The position numbers and the translations under genes are program-made. From NCBI GenBank assembly GCA_033549345.1, contig JAWSUT010000020.1:1-61127 (forward strand): a stretch of 61,127 nt of DNA, read 5' to 3'. The number at the start of each line of letters is the position of its first letter. Within the stretch, counting starts at the first letter, position 1. The notes below the pieces were generated by a model that did no database searches, was not told the DNA's origin, and saw only the letters and a program-made list of their open reading frames with translations. Positions 7,192-15,654 of the stretch are shown one piece after another. Source of the stretch: JAWSUT01 sp033549345. Its GTDB lineage: Bacteria; Bacillota; Dethiobacteria; Dethiobacterales; Dethiobacteraceae.

Positions 7192-8234
7192 AGCAAACCC
7201 TCCACAAAAGCGCTGTCCACAGCGGCGATGAAATATGCCAGTAACCTGCCCGCCTGTTTGACATCTTCCAGGTCAAGAAGTTCCACTGATGTGTGCATAT
7301 AGCGGAGTGGAATCGAAACAAGGCCGGTGGGAATTCCCCCGCGTGTCACCTGGATGGCACGGGCGTCTGTCCCGGTCGCTCCGGCGGCAACTTCCAGCTG
7401 ATAAGGAATTTTATATTCTTTGGCAATCCGGAGGATTTCCTCGCCCACTTTGGGGTGAATATTGGGTCCGACTGTAACCGCGGGCCCTTTGCCCATCTTT
7501 GATGTTTCGTGTTCCGGCACGCCGGGCATTTCACCGTGCGTCACGTCTACGGCAATACCGATATCCGGGACTACGCCGTATGTGGCGGTGGCGGCACCGC
7601 GGACACCCACTTCTTCCTGAACTGTGGCCACGGCAAAAACATCAGCTGAATGCTGCAGTCGCTTTAGTTCCATCAGACAGGTCAGCAGAACGGCTATGCC
7701 GGCACGGTCATCAAGCGCTTTGGCGGCCACGGAATTGCCGGCCAAATCGATCATTTCACGGCGGATTACAGCCAGGTCACCTACAGAGACAACTTTTTTT
7801 ACTTTATCTTCTGACATGGCCACATCAATGTGTAAGTCTTCCATTTTGTGTGCTTTGCCTGCATCTTCCGCATCCATCAGGTGAGGCGGCTTGACACCAA
7901 TGACTCCGGGCAGCACTTCCCTGCCGTAGAGGATGACTTCCTGGCCCACAATGGTCCGCGGGTCGATCCCTCCCACCGGAGAGAAGCGGAGAAAGCCGCC
8001 CTTCTCGACCTTTGTCACCATCAGGCCGATTTCATCCATATGGGCCGCCAGGAGAATGCGGGGACGTGTTTCCCCCTGTCCTTTTTTATAAAAGACAACA
8101 TTACCGAGACGGTCCTGCCGTGTTTCGTCGGCATAATCCGAAAATGCCGCGGAGACCATTCTTGCTACATTATGTTCATAACCGGAAACGCCGGGCGCTT
8201 CACAGATGTCTTTAAGGAATTGCCTGATATCCAA
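7182..8234 (-). CDS. M42 family metallo-aminopeptidase (first of three)
   Basis: This is the first gene of the peptidase triplet: 350 residues with 'AAHMDEIG', 'DDRAGIA', 'QEEVGVRG' and 'YMHTSVE' as metal and catalytic motifs. It starts at TTG 8234 after GGGGGT. All residues needed for activity are present in all three copies, so none looks like a dead subunit. The family forms tetrahedral dodecamers that trim peptides released by larger proteases. Confidence 0.92.
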   Translation of the reverse strand: MDIRQFLKDICEAPGVSGYEHNVARMVSAAFSDYADETRQDRLGNVVFYKKGQGETRPRILLAAHMDEIGLMVTKVEKGGFLRFSPVGGIDPRTIVGQEVILYGREVLPGVIGVKPPHLMDAEDAGKAHKMEDLHIDVAMSEDKVKKVVSVGDLAVIRREMIDLAGNSVAAKALDDRAGIAVLLTCLMELKRLQHSADVFAVATVQEEVGVRGAATATYGVVPDIGIAVDVTHGEMPGVPEHETSKMGKGPAVTVGPNIHPKVGEEILRIAKEYKIPYQLEVAAGATGTDARAIQVTRGGIPTGLVSIPLRYMHTSVELLDLEDVKQAGRLLAYFIAAVDSAFVEGLLCC

Positions 8235-8319
8235 GTTGAGACCCCCAATTCTGAAAACAGGTTAACAAAAACTATTTTCCACATTGGCCATCTTTTTCCT
8301 CTAATAAATATTTGTCCTA

Positions 8320-8348
8320 CAAAAAGAATTTCCCTCAGAGAGGGAAAT
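8320..8348 (-). terminator. Terminator between the PNPOx-like gene and the M42 operon
   Basis: ATTTCCCTC/GAGGGAAAT forms a nine-base-pair stem with a three-base loop, followed on the minus strand by TTCTTTTTG. It ends the cimA-metE-ABC-PNPOx transcript before the peptidase genes. Confidence 0.75.
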
Positions 8349-8378
8349 GATGCAAACCATATATAATTAGGCGGACGC

Positions 8379-8861
8379 TTACAACTCTTTGCCTCTTTTC
8401 TCTGTTATCTTGATTTTCATAACGGCAGTCTCTTCTGAAAACTTTTTAGTCCTTAACAGTTTCTCTTCGAGCTCCCTGGGGTTGGGCTCCAGTTGATTGA
8501 GCATTGTTTGCATCCCATAGACTCTTTCTGTTTCGTCTGTTATGACAGACATGTTGCCAAAGATAACGACAGAACGATATGAGTGGGTACAACGGCCGCT
8601 CTGGTAGCCCCTGTCTTCAATGACTGTGGCACAGACTGACGAATTGTCCCTGATTATATCCAGCTTCAGACCAGAGATGGGACTGTGTAAGTAGAAAACA
8701 TCAGCTTTGGCATCATAGCCATAACTCAGTGTGACCACATACGGCTCATTGTTGCGGCACATGGCAATCATAGCATATTTGCCTGCTTTTAAAATAGACT
8801 GCAGTTCTTGCTCGTCTTTAATTTCACGCTGGGGAAGATGCATATGATAGTTTTCTGTCAT
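8379..8861 (-). CDS. Pyridoxamine 5'-phosphate oxidase-like flavin-binding protein
   Basis: This 160-residue protein has the split-barrel FMN-binding fold of the PNPOx-like/NimA group ('YAMIAMCRNNEPYVVTLSYG', then 'FYLHSPISGLKLDII'). Members reduce small substrates such as nitro compounds or bind flavin or heme; the substrate here is unknown. AAGGAG precedes ATG 8861. It lies 11 bases after the ABC exporter gene in the same direction, so it may share its transcript and stress role. True PdxH activity is unlikely because the conserved PdxH C-terminal region is absent. Confidence 0.75.
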   Translation of the reverse strand: MTENYHMHLPQREIKDEQELQSILKAGKYAMIAMCRNNEPYVVTLSYGYDAKADVFYLHSPISGLKLDIIRDNSSVCATVIEDRGYQSGRCTHSYRSVVIFGNMSVITDETERVYGMQTMLNQLEPNPRELEEKLLRTKKFSEETAVMKIKITEKRGKEL

Positions 8862-8872
8862 CTACCTTCTCC

Positions 8873-10639
8873 TTATTGTGTTTTTTGCAAGAGTTCCCGG
8901 TAAAGGCCGGGCATGCAGGCCAATTCCCGGTGCGTGCCCTCCTGACTAATTTTGCCCTCTTCCAGAACGATTATCCTGTCGGCATACTCCACAGTAGAGA
9001 GCCGGTGTGCAATGATAATCGATGTACGGTTCTCAAGCAGTTTGTGCAGGGCGTCCTGAATCTGTGCCTCGGTACGGGTATCCACGCTGGCGGTTGCTTC
9101 GTCTAGAATCAGGATGGCAGGGTCGCGCAAAAGCGCCCGGGCAAAGGCAATCAACTGACGCTGACCGGCGGAGAGGACACTGCCCCGCTCGTGTACTACG
9201 GTGTTATACCCCTGCGGCAGGGCGACGATAAACTGGTGGGCGTGTACGGCCCTGGCAGCTGCTTCAACCTGTTCCTGCGTGGCATCGGGATTACCGTAGA
9301 GAATGTTCTCTCCGACAGTCCCGTTAAACAGGAAGGTATCCTGCAGTACAAGGCCAATTTGCCTGCGGAGCGAATCCAGGGTAACATCATAAATATTATG
9401 CCCGTCAAGGAGGATTTGCCCGGAGGATACGTTGTAGAACCGGCAAAGCAAATTGACCAGGGTTGTTTTGCCTGCTCCGGTGGGGCCCACCACTGCCAGT
9501 GTTTCACCGGCCTGCAGTTCAAAACTGATTCCCCTAAGAACTTCCTGGTCTTTTTCGTAAGCAAAGTGAACATTCTGAAATGCCAGATGGCCGTTAACAT
9601 CGGAGAGTTGATAGGCTGTGGATGAATCTGTTTCCGGTTCGGAATCCATAATCCCGAATATTTTTTCGGCGGCGGCCAGTGCGGACTGCAGGCTGTTGTA
9701 CACCTGAGACAGGTCACGGATTGGCGCATAGAACCGCGCTGTGTAGTCGAGGAAGAGATAAAGCGTGCCGATTGGAATCAGGGCACGCACAACCTGGCCC
9801 CCGCCATACCAGAGAACGATGGCTGTGCCGATGGCGCTGATCACTTCAATAAAGGGTAAAAAGATACTGAACAGCGAAATGGCATACATATTCGCTTCGT
9901 AGTTTTCCTGGTTAATCCGGTCAAAACGTCCGGCGTTTTCCTGCTCCCTTGTAAAAGATTGTGTAATGCGGACGCCGGAGATGCTCTCCTGCAGGTTGGT
10001 GTTAACATCTGCTATTTTCTCCCGTACGGCACGGTAGGCGTGCAGTACCCGGTTACGAAAATAAGTGGCTGTAATAAATAAAAGCGGCAGTGTCAGAAAA
10101 GTCATCAGGGCCAGCTGCCAGTTTTCCCGCAGCATGATGATGATAATTCCGACAAGCAGCAGCGAGTCGCCCACAATATGTGAAATGCCGCCGGAGATCA
10201 TTTCCGTTAAGGCTTCAGTATCGTTTGTCACGCGTGACATGACCTTGCCGGTGGGCTGTTTGTCAAAATAACGGAAAGGCATCCGCTGCAGGTGCTCAAA
10301 CAGCTGTTTGCGCAAAGAAAAAATGGCATTATGCCCTACAGTGGCCATCAGATATTGCTGGCCAAAGGAAGTCGCCCAGTTGAGCAGGTGAGTCAGCAAA
10401 AAAAGGCCCACAAGCAGGTTCAGCCGCTCCAGGTTGCCGGTATCGATGGCTGTGTCGATGGCAAGTTTAACGATATAGGGACCGGCCAGAGTCGTCAGTG
10501 ATGAAAGCGCCATGAGTACCAGGGCAGCAAATGCTGTACCTTTAAACGGTTTAATGTAGGACAAGAGACGGCGGAGAATCTTACGGTCCACTTTAGCCGA
10601 TTCATCCAGTGTACGGGACTGACTGATCATGTGGTCCAC
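8873..10639 (-). CDS. ABC exporter half-transporter, catalytic subunit
   Basis: The 588-residue protein has an N-terminal six-helix exporter domain (about residues 20-310) and a C-terminal ATPase. Motifs are Walker A 'GPTGAGKTT', signature 'LSAGQ', Walker B 'ILILDEATASVD' with the catalytic Glu, and switch His in 'IIAHRLST'. Its signature is non-canonical (LSAGQ), while its Walker B and H-loop are intact, the expected pattern for the catalytic half of an LmrCD/BmrCD/YheHI-type heterodimer. GTG 10639 follows GGGGGTGA and overlaps the partner gene by 13 bases. The substrate (drug, lipid or peptide) is not evident. Confidence 0.9.
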   Translation of the reverse strand: MDHMISQSRTLDESAKVDRKILRRLLSYIKPFKGTAFAALVLMALSSLTTLAGPYIVKLAIDTAIDTGNLERLNLLVGLFLLTHLLNWATSFGQQYLMATVGHNAIFSLRKQLFEHLQRMPFRYFDKQPTGKVMSRVTNDTEALTEMISGGISHIVGDSLLLVGIIIIMLRENWQLALMTFLTLPLLFITATYFRNRVLHAYRAVREKIADVNTNLQESISGVRITQSFTREQENAGRFDRINQENYEANMYAISLFSIFLPFIEVISAIGTAIVLWYGGGQVVRALIPIGTLYLFLDYTARFYAPIRDLSQVYNSLQSALAAAEKIFGIMDSEPETDSSTAYQLSDVNGHLAFQNVHFAYEKDQEVLRGISFELQAGETLAVVGPTGAGKTTLVNLLCRFYNVSSGQILLDGHNIYDVTLDSLRRQIGLVLQDTFLFNGTVGENILYGNPDATQEQVEAAARAVHAHQFIVALPQGYNTVVHERGSVLSAGQRQLIAFARALLRDPAILILDEATASVDTRTEAQIQDALHKLLENRTSIIIAHRLSTVEYADRIIVLEEGKISQEGTHRELACMPGLYRELLQKTQ

Positions 10640-12399
10640 GGCGCATCACCCCCTTTGGGGCAGCCAAGCGAGCGGCCACCAAACTGAATATTATAAATAT
10701 CCCGGTAGAGCGGACTTTCTTCGAGAAGTTCTTCGTGAGAACCGCGGGCCACGATTTGGCCGTTATCCATCACCAGGATTAAATCAGCGGCCAGGACTGT
10801 GGATATTCGCTGGGCGATAATAAATGAAGTCCTGCCTTCCATCAGTGTATCCAACGCACCGCGGATCAGGTATTCTGTATGGGCATCAACACTGGACGTG
10901 TAGTCGTCAAGAATAAGAATCTTTGGATCTTTCAGGAGTGCACGGGCGATGGCAATGCGCTGTTTCTGACCGCCGGACAGGTTGACACCTCTCTCACCCA
11001 CCAGTGTATCGTAACCCTGGGGCAGGGACTCGATAAACTCATGAATCTGGGCGGCTTTGGCAGCCAGGATAATGGCCTCCCGGTCCGCCTGCGCATCACC
11101 GTAACCGATATTTTCCGCAATGGATGTGGAAAAAAGGAAAGTGTCCTGGGAAACAAAACCGGTAGCCCGGCGCAGGGAATGCAGTTTATATTTGCGGATA
11201 TTCTCCCCGTCAAGCAGGACCTGGCCTTCTGTGGGATCGTAAAAACGGGGAATCAGGCTGACCAGCGTAGTTTTGCCGGAACCGGTGGTTCCCACAATAG
11301 CTATATTCTCTCCGGGCCTGGCTGTAAATGAGATGCCTTTTAAGGCCTCAACACCTTCCCGGTAAGAGAAATAGACATCGCGAAACTCAATCTTTCCTCT
11401 GGCGCGGACCAGTTCACGGGCATCCGGAGCATCCTCAATTTCAGGCCGGGTATCGAGGATTTCAAAAACTCGTGCCGAGGATGTCAGTGCACGCTGGGAA
11501 AGGTTCACGACCCAGCCCAGCATCCGCATCGGCATCACCAACAGCAACAGATAACTGTTAAAGGCGATTAACTCACCCAACAGCAGTCGGCCGGCTATCA
11601 CTTCGCGGCCGCCGTACCAGAGAATGAATCCGGCAGCCAGGCCGGTGAGGAAACCAAGGAAAGGGAAATAATAGGCCCAAATGCGTACGGCTGCCAGGTT
11701 TTTGGTCAGGAGTGCAGCGTTTTCGTTCTGAAATTTTTCCGATTCGCCAACTTCACGGCCAAATGCTTTAACCACCCGGATGCCGGTGATGTTTTCCTGT
11801 AGTACAGAGGTCAGCTCGGCAAGCTGTTCCTGAATCGCCTGGTAGGCCGGGCCCACTTTGCGTCCGAAGCGTAAAATGGCGACCAGAATAAAGGGCAGGG
11901 CGATCACAGTCAGCGCCGCGAGACGTACGTGCATGGAGAAGATAACGATTACAACCCCTATAAAAGTGACGACCCCCTGGAACAAATGAATCAGGCCGAA
12001 CCCGTAAAAGCGCTTGAGCATATCCACATCAGCGGTGGCGCGGCTCATCAGCTGTCCGGTCTGGGTGCTTTCGTAGAATGAAAAGGACAGATGCTGCAGG
12101 TGGTCATAAATCCGGTTACGCAAGTCATAAATAATTCTTTGGGCTACCTTCTCCATCAGAAAGCGCTGGAGAAAGGAAAATATACCTTTAATAACCGTAA
12201 CAAAAATGATCCCCCCGCCGATCCAGGGCAAAAGAAAAACCTGTCCTCCCAACACGGCCTGGTCAATGACCACGCGGATAAATTGCGGAATGAGCAGGTT
12301 TAACCCCATCACAATCAGTGTGGAGAACGCAGCCCCCGCAATTCCCGGCCAATAGGGAACAAGTTTGACAAGCAAACGTTTTATATTCAAGAATTCCAC
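10627..12399 (-). CDS. ABC exporter half-transporter, degenerate subunit
   Basis: This 590-residue partner has the same membrane-plus-ATPase layout. It carries Walker A 'GTTGSGKTT' and a canonical signature 'LSGGQ', but Walker B reads 'ILILDDYTSSVD' (Asp for the catalytic Glu), and the switch His is replaced by Gln in 'IIAQRIST'. Those two changes mark the degenerate ATP site of heterodimeric exporters. The canonical LSGGQ would complete the active site of the partner encoded next. It starts at GTG 12399 and follows the metE-like gene by 24 bases. Confidence 0.9.
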   Translation of the reverse strand: MEFLNIKRLLVKLVPYWPGIAGAAFSTLIVMGLNLLIPQFIRVVIDQAVLGGQVFLLPWIGGGIIFVTVIKGIFSFLQRFLMEKVAQRIIYDLRNRIYDHLQHLSFSFYESTQTGQLMSRATADVDMLKRFYGFGLIHLFQGVVTFIGVVIVIFSMHVRLAALTVIALPFILVAILRFGRKVGPAYQAIQEQLAELTSVLQENITGIRVVKAFGREVGESEKFQNENAALLTKNLAAVRIWAYYFPFLGFLTGLAAGFILWYGGREVIAGRLLLGELIAFNSYLLLLVMPMRMLGWVVNLSQRALTSSARVFEILDTRPEIEDAPDARELVRARGKIEFRDVYFSYREGVEALKGISFTARPGENIAIVGTTGSGKTTLVSLIPRFYDPTEGQVLLDGENIRKYKLHSLRRATGFVSQDTFLFSTSIAENIGYGDAQADREAIILAAKAAQIHEFIESLPQGYDTLVGERGVNLSGGQKQRIAIARALLKDPKILILDDYTSSVDAHTEYLIRGALDTLMEGRTSFIIAQRISTVLAADLILVMDNGQIVARGSHEELLEESPLYRDIYNIQFGGRSLGCPKGGDAPWTT

Positions 12400-12423
12400 G
12401 CACCTTTGGTAGCAGCTACTTCG

Positions 12424-13482
12424 TTAACTTCTATAATTTCGGCTGATTTCCTGTAACAGATGATAGACGGTTTCGGTCTGGCTGACAGTGAGTGTGCCTG
12501 TTCCGCAGCTTGGTGTAAACAGGAGCTGCCTTCCCATCCTGCCGCCATCCACTCCCTTTTTCTTCAGGGTGGCGAAGTTCTCTTCCAGGCGGCTTAACAG
12601 TGATTTGACTGTTTCAGTTTCCACTTCATCCGATGTGGGCACAAGCCCCCAGGCCAGGTGGCCGCCGCGGGCAAGATAAGCATCAAATTCAGACGCGTAC
12701 AGGACAAGTGATGTAAAGTAATGATAAACATCAATATTGACAATGTCAAAGGGCAGCTCAAAAAGCAATGACCAGTCAACCCCGGCACAGGCATGCACAC
12801 CAATGGAGGCACCTTCCTCGTGGGCTGCATCCATCAACGGGCGCAGGCTGTCCTGAATGGCCTGTCTGGAGAGCCCGACAAATGTGGACTGCCCGTAGCC
12901 ATAAACGGCAGGGTCGTCAATAAACAAAATAACGGGAAGGCCGAAAGCCTGCAGGGTCCTGATCTGCCAGCGTACCTGGCATACCAGGCTGCGTACCAGA
13001 ATATCCCGCAGCTCATCGTTGTAAAATGCCGGCTGCATGTTTGCGTCGGTCACCTGAAAACCCATTGATACCGGCCCTGTTACCTGTCCTTTTATGTAAC
13101 GGGCCGTCCCGGCCCCCTGATCCCGTAAACGGCTGAGAAACGCATAAAAACCCGCGGCTGCCGACTCAGGAAAACTGAAGTGCTCAGGCGCATTCGGGTC
13201 GGACTCGTCAAGCACTTCGGTATAAAATGCAGTCAGGCGTTCCAGCCAGTCGGCTGCGCCGGTGGTAAAATAGGGAGAGCGGCCGCTCTCTTCTGCAATC
13301 AGCCCGCGCACCAACAGCGGCGTCAGATACTGCCGGATAAACCCTTCCTCTTTTCCTGCCATCGGAAGCTGGGGCCAGTGGGGAATCTTTGGCACTGCAT
13401 TAAATATCATCTCCAGAGCCGGTTCTGCCTCTGTTTGCGGCAGGCTGCCGATTCCTGTGGCCAAACCTGAAAAGTCACTCAT
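12424..13482 (-). CDS. Core MetE-like (cobalamin-independent methionine synthase family) protein
   Basis: The 352-residue protein is the size of the C-terminal catalytic barrel of MetE, without the N-terminal half. It retains zinc-ligand candidates 'HACAG' near residue 228 and 'TPSCG' near residue 325. From family knowledge, such core MetE proteins in organisms with the Wood-Ljungdahl pathway can take the methyl group from a corrinoid carrier instead of methyl-tetrahydrofolate polyglutamate. AAGGAT precedes ATG 13482, which is one base after the cimA stop. Methyl transfer to homocysteine is the likely reaction; the donor is inferred. Confidence 0.75.
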   Translation of the reverse strand: MSDFSGLATGIGSLPQTEAEPALEMIFNAVPKIPHWPQLPMAGKEEGFIRQYLTPLLVRGLIAEESGRSPYFTTGAADWLERLTAFYTEVLDESDPNAPEHFSFPESAAAGFYAFLSRLRDQGAGTARYIKGQVTGPVSMGFQVTDANMQPAFYNDELRDILVRSLVCQVRWQIRTLQAFGLPVILFIDDPAVYGYGQSTFVGLSRQAIQDSLRPLMDAAHEEGASIGVHACAGVDWSLLFELPFDIVNIDVYHYFTSLVLYASEFDAYLARGGHLAWGLVPTSDEVETETVKSLLSRLEENFATLKKKGVDGGRMGRQLLFTPSCGTGTLTVSQTETVYHLLQEISRNYRS

Positions 13483-13483
13483 T

Positions 13484-15109
13484 TTATCCTTCCATTCTAA
13501 ACTGCTTGACGGCTTTGCGCAGTTCTTTCATTTTTGCCTTGTTGGCACTCATCAGGCCGTATTCTACACTGTCAACCAGAGCCTGCCAACTGGCTTCGAT
13601 AATATTGGGTGAAACACCTACTGTGCCCCATGATTTTTTCTTGCGTTCGTCACGGGTCTCAATCAGCACACGGACGCCTGCACCGGTGCCGTCTTTACCG
13701 TCGAGCACACGAACCTTGTAGTCCACCAGCCTGAAGTGCCTGATTTCCGGGTACACTTCTTCCAAAGCTTTACGCAGTGCCTGGTCAAGGGCGTGTACAG
13801 GGCCGTTGCCCTCACCGGCAGTGAGAAACTCTTGATCGCCAATGCGTACTTTCACTGTTGCTTCTGAAATAATCTCGCCGTTCTCGCCGCGCTTTTCGAC
13901 GATAGTGCGTACCCCCACCAGTTCAAAGAGACGCTGGTGAATTTTAAACGCTTTCCAGATGATTAGTTCAAAGGATGCCTCTGCTCCCTCGAACTGGTAG
14001 CCTTTGTGCTCCAGTTCTTTTAAGCTGTTGAGCACCGCCTTGATCTGCGGGGTCTCCCTGGAGAGGTCAATATCATTTTCACGTGCTTTGTAAAGAACAT
14101 TACTTTTACCCGAAAGCTCGGATACCAGGACGCGGCGTTTATTCCCCACCAGTTCCGGCTGAATATGCTCGTAGGTATGGGCATGCTTGAGAACGGCATC
14201 AACATGGATACCGCCTTTATGCGCAAAGGCATTGTCTCCCACATACGGATGCTGCTCCTGCGGCGACAGATTAGCCAGTTCAGCCACATAGCGCGACAGG
14301 CAGGTCAATTCTTCAAGCTGTTCCGGGTGAACAAGCAGTGCATTGAGTTTAAGCTGCAAATTAGGGATAATTGTACACAAATTGGCATTGCCGCAGCGTT
14401 CACCGTAGCCGTTTATCGTGCCGTGAATCTGGTCAATGCCCATCTGCGCGGCGATAATGGAGTTGGCCACCGCCATTCCGGCATCGTCATGGGCATGGAT
14501 GCCCAGTTTTGTTTTAATTTCCTTTTGGACGGCACGCAATACTTCCTGCAGCGTAAACGGCATCACACCACCGTTTGTGTCGCAGAGCACCACCAGATCG
14601 GCACCGGCCTCTTCTGCGGCTTTTATCGTAGCCATGGCATATTCCGGGTTATAATGGTAGCCGTCAAAAAAATGTTCCGCGTCGTAGATTACTTCACGGC
14701 CCTTTTCCTTTAAATAGACAACCGTGTCTTTAATCATGGCCAGATTTTCATCCAGTGTCGTGTTAATGGCGTCGGTCACATGAAAATCCCATGACTTGCC
14801 GAAAATTGTAATCACTTTGGTTTCTGCCGACAACAAAGCGCGAATATTTAAATCATCCTGAACACGGATACCGGCTCGCCGTGTGCTGCTAAAAGCAGAT
14901 ACTTTGCTGTGATTTAAATCCAATTGGCGGACTTTGCGGAAATATTCAATGTCTTTGGGGTTGGAGCCCGGCCAGCCCCCTTCAATATAATCAATGCCAA
15001 AGGCGTCAAGTCTCTTGGTAATTTTTAGTTTGTCACTCACGGAAAATGAAATGGACTCCCGCTGGGCACCGTCCCGTAGTGTTGTATCGTAAATACTCAG
15101 CCTGTTCAA
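13484..15109 (-). CDS. cimA: (R)-citramalate synthase
   Basis: It condenses acetyl-CoA with pyruvate to citramalate, starting the threonine-independent route to isoleucine. The 541-residue sequence opens with the DRE-TIM motif 'YDTTLRDGAQRESISFSV', has 'GIHAHDDAGMAVANS' and 'GTINGYGERCGNANL', and ends with a LeuA-type allosteric domain (about residues 400-530), where isoleucine feedback acts in the family. CimA rather than 2-isopropylmalate synthase is chosen from the N terminus and length. Translation starts at TTG 15109 after GGGAGGGGAGA. It is the first gene of a leftward operon with the metE-like gene. Confidence 0.93.
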   Translation of the reverse strand: MNRLSIYDTTLRDGAQRESISFSVSDKLKITKRLDAFGIDYIEGGWPGSNPKDIEYFRKVRQLDLNHSKVSAFSSTRRAGIRVQDDLNIRALLSAETKVITIFGKSWDFHVTDAINTTLDENLAMIKDTVVYLKEKGREVIYDAEHFFDGYHYNPEYAMATIKAAEEAGADLVVLCDTNGGVMPFTLQEVLRAVQKEIKTKLGIHAHDDAGMAVANSIIAAQMGIDQIHGTINGYGERCGNANLCTIIPNLQLKLNALLVHPEQLEELTCLSRYVAELANLSPQEQHPYVGDNAFAHKGGIHVDAVLKHAHTYEHIQPELVGNKRRVLVSELSGKSNVLYKARENDIDLSRETPQIKAVLNSLKELEHKGYQFEGAEASFELIIWKAFKIHQRLFELVGVRTIVEKRGENGEIISEATVKVRIGDQEFLTAGEGNGPVHALDQALRKALEEVYPEIRHFRLVDYKVRVLDGKDGTGAGVRVLIETRDERKKKSWGTVGVSPNIIEASWQALVDSVEYGLMSANKAKMKELRKAVKQFRMEG

Positions 15110-15184
15110 GCTGTCTCCCCTCCCGGTTGAATCCGTAAAACATTTTTTTGGTCTTTTTGGTCTGTTGGCGTAAATAATAGAATT

Positions 15185-15213
15185 ATTATACTATACGCCT
15201 GTCATCGTGTCCA
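15185..15213 (-). promoter_or_regulatory. Sigma-A promoter of the cimA operon
   Basis: On the minus strand TGGACA is followed after exactly 17 bases by TATAAT. Transcription would begin about 70 bases before cimA. The leader is too short for a T-box and shows no terminator, so no attenuation is apparent. Confidence 0.75.
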
Positions 15214-15303
15214 GAACGGATAGCCGCCAAATAGGCTGTGTAAAGATAGCACAAACGGTGAAAAATAAAACAGATAAACCAAACAAAATCAAGGAGGATA
15301 CAC

Positions 15304-15519
15304 ATGACAGTTCAGTCTGATCTGAAAAAAGCAATCGCCAGCGCAGAAAGCGCTAAAGGCGAGTATGCCATGTTCGCCGAAGCAACAGATGATCAGATGG
15401 CCAAAGCCATGTTCCAACAAATGTCACAGGATATGGATCATCACGTGCAGCAGTTAAACAGCCGTCTGAAGTATTTATCTGAAAACAACCCCATGAACCA
15501 GAATCCACAGCAGCAATAA
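15304..15519 (+). CDS. DUF1657 family small protein, spore-associated
   Basis: The 71-residue protein 'MTVQSDLKKAIASAESAKG' matches DUF1657 proteins, helical and found in endospore formers, often beside spoVA-type or YhcN genes. It has no signal peptide and ends in a Gln/Asn/Pro-rich tail. AAGGAGGAT lies at the right distance from ATG 15304, and a strong terminator follows, so it is transcribed alone. The function is not known; a role in the spore or forespore membrane is inferred from the family's distribution. Confidence 0.8.
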   Translation: MTVQSDLKKAIASAESAKGEYAMFAEATDDQMAKAMFQQMSQDMDHHVQQLNSRLKYLSENNPMNQNPQQQ

Positions 15520-15524
15520 AAAAT

Positions 15525-15558
15525 AACGGAAGCCATAAACGGCTTCCGTTATTTTTTT
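15525..15558 (+). terminator. Terminator of the DUF1657 gene
   Basis: AACGGAAGCC/GGCTTCCGTT forms a ten-base-pair stem with a six-base loop, followed by ATTTTTTTG on the plus strand. Confidence 0.9.
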
Positions 15559-15654
15559 GTCTGTTATTGGTACCGTTTCCAGCACTTACAGATATCTTCT
15601 CTCCGGAGCATTTTAGTATAATGGATACAGCTTTTTTGTTTCGGGGAGGAAATA

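Noticed and set aside
15214..15303. Sigma-G or sigma-F promoter for the DUF1657 gene
   Set aside because: Only weak partial matches (GTGTA and AAAATAA) with uncertain spacing; not strong enough to report.
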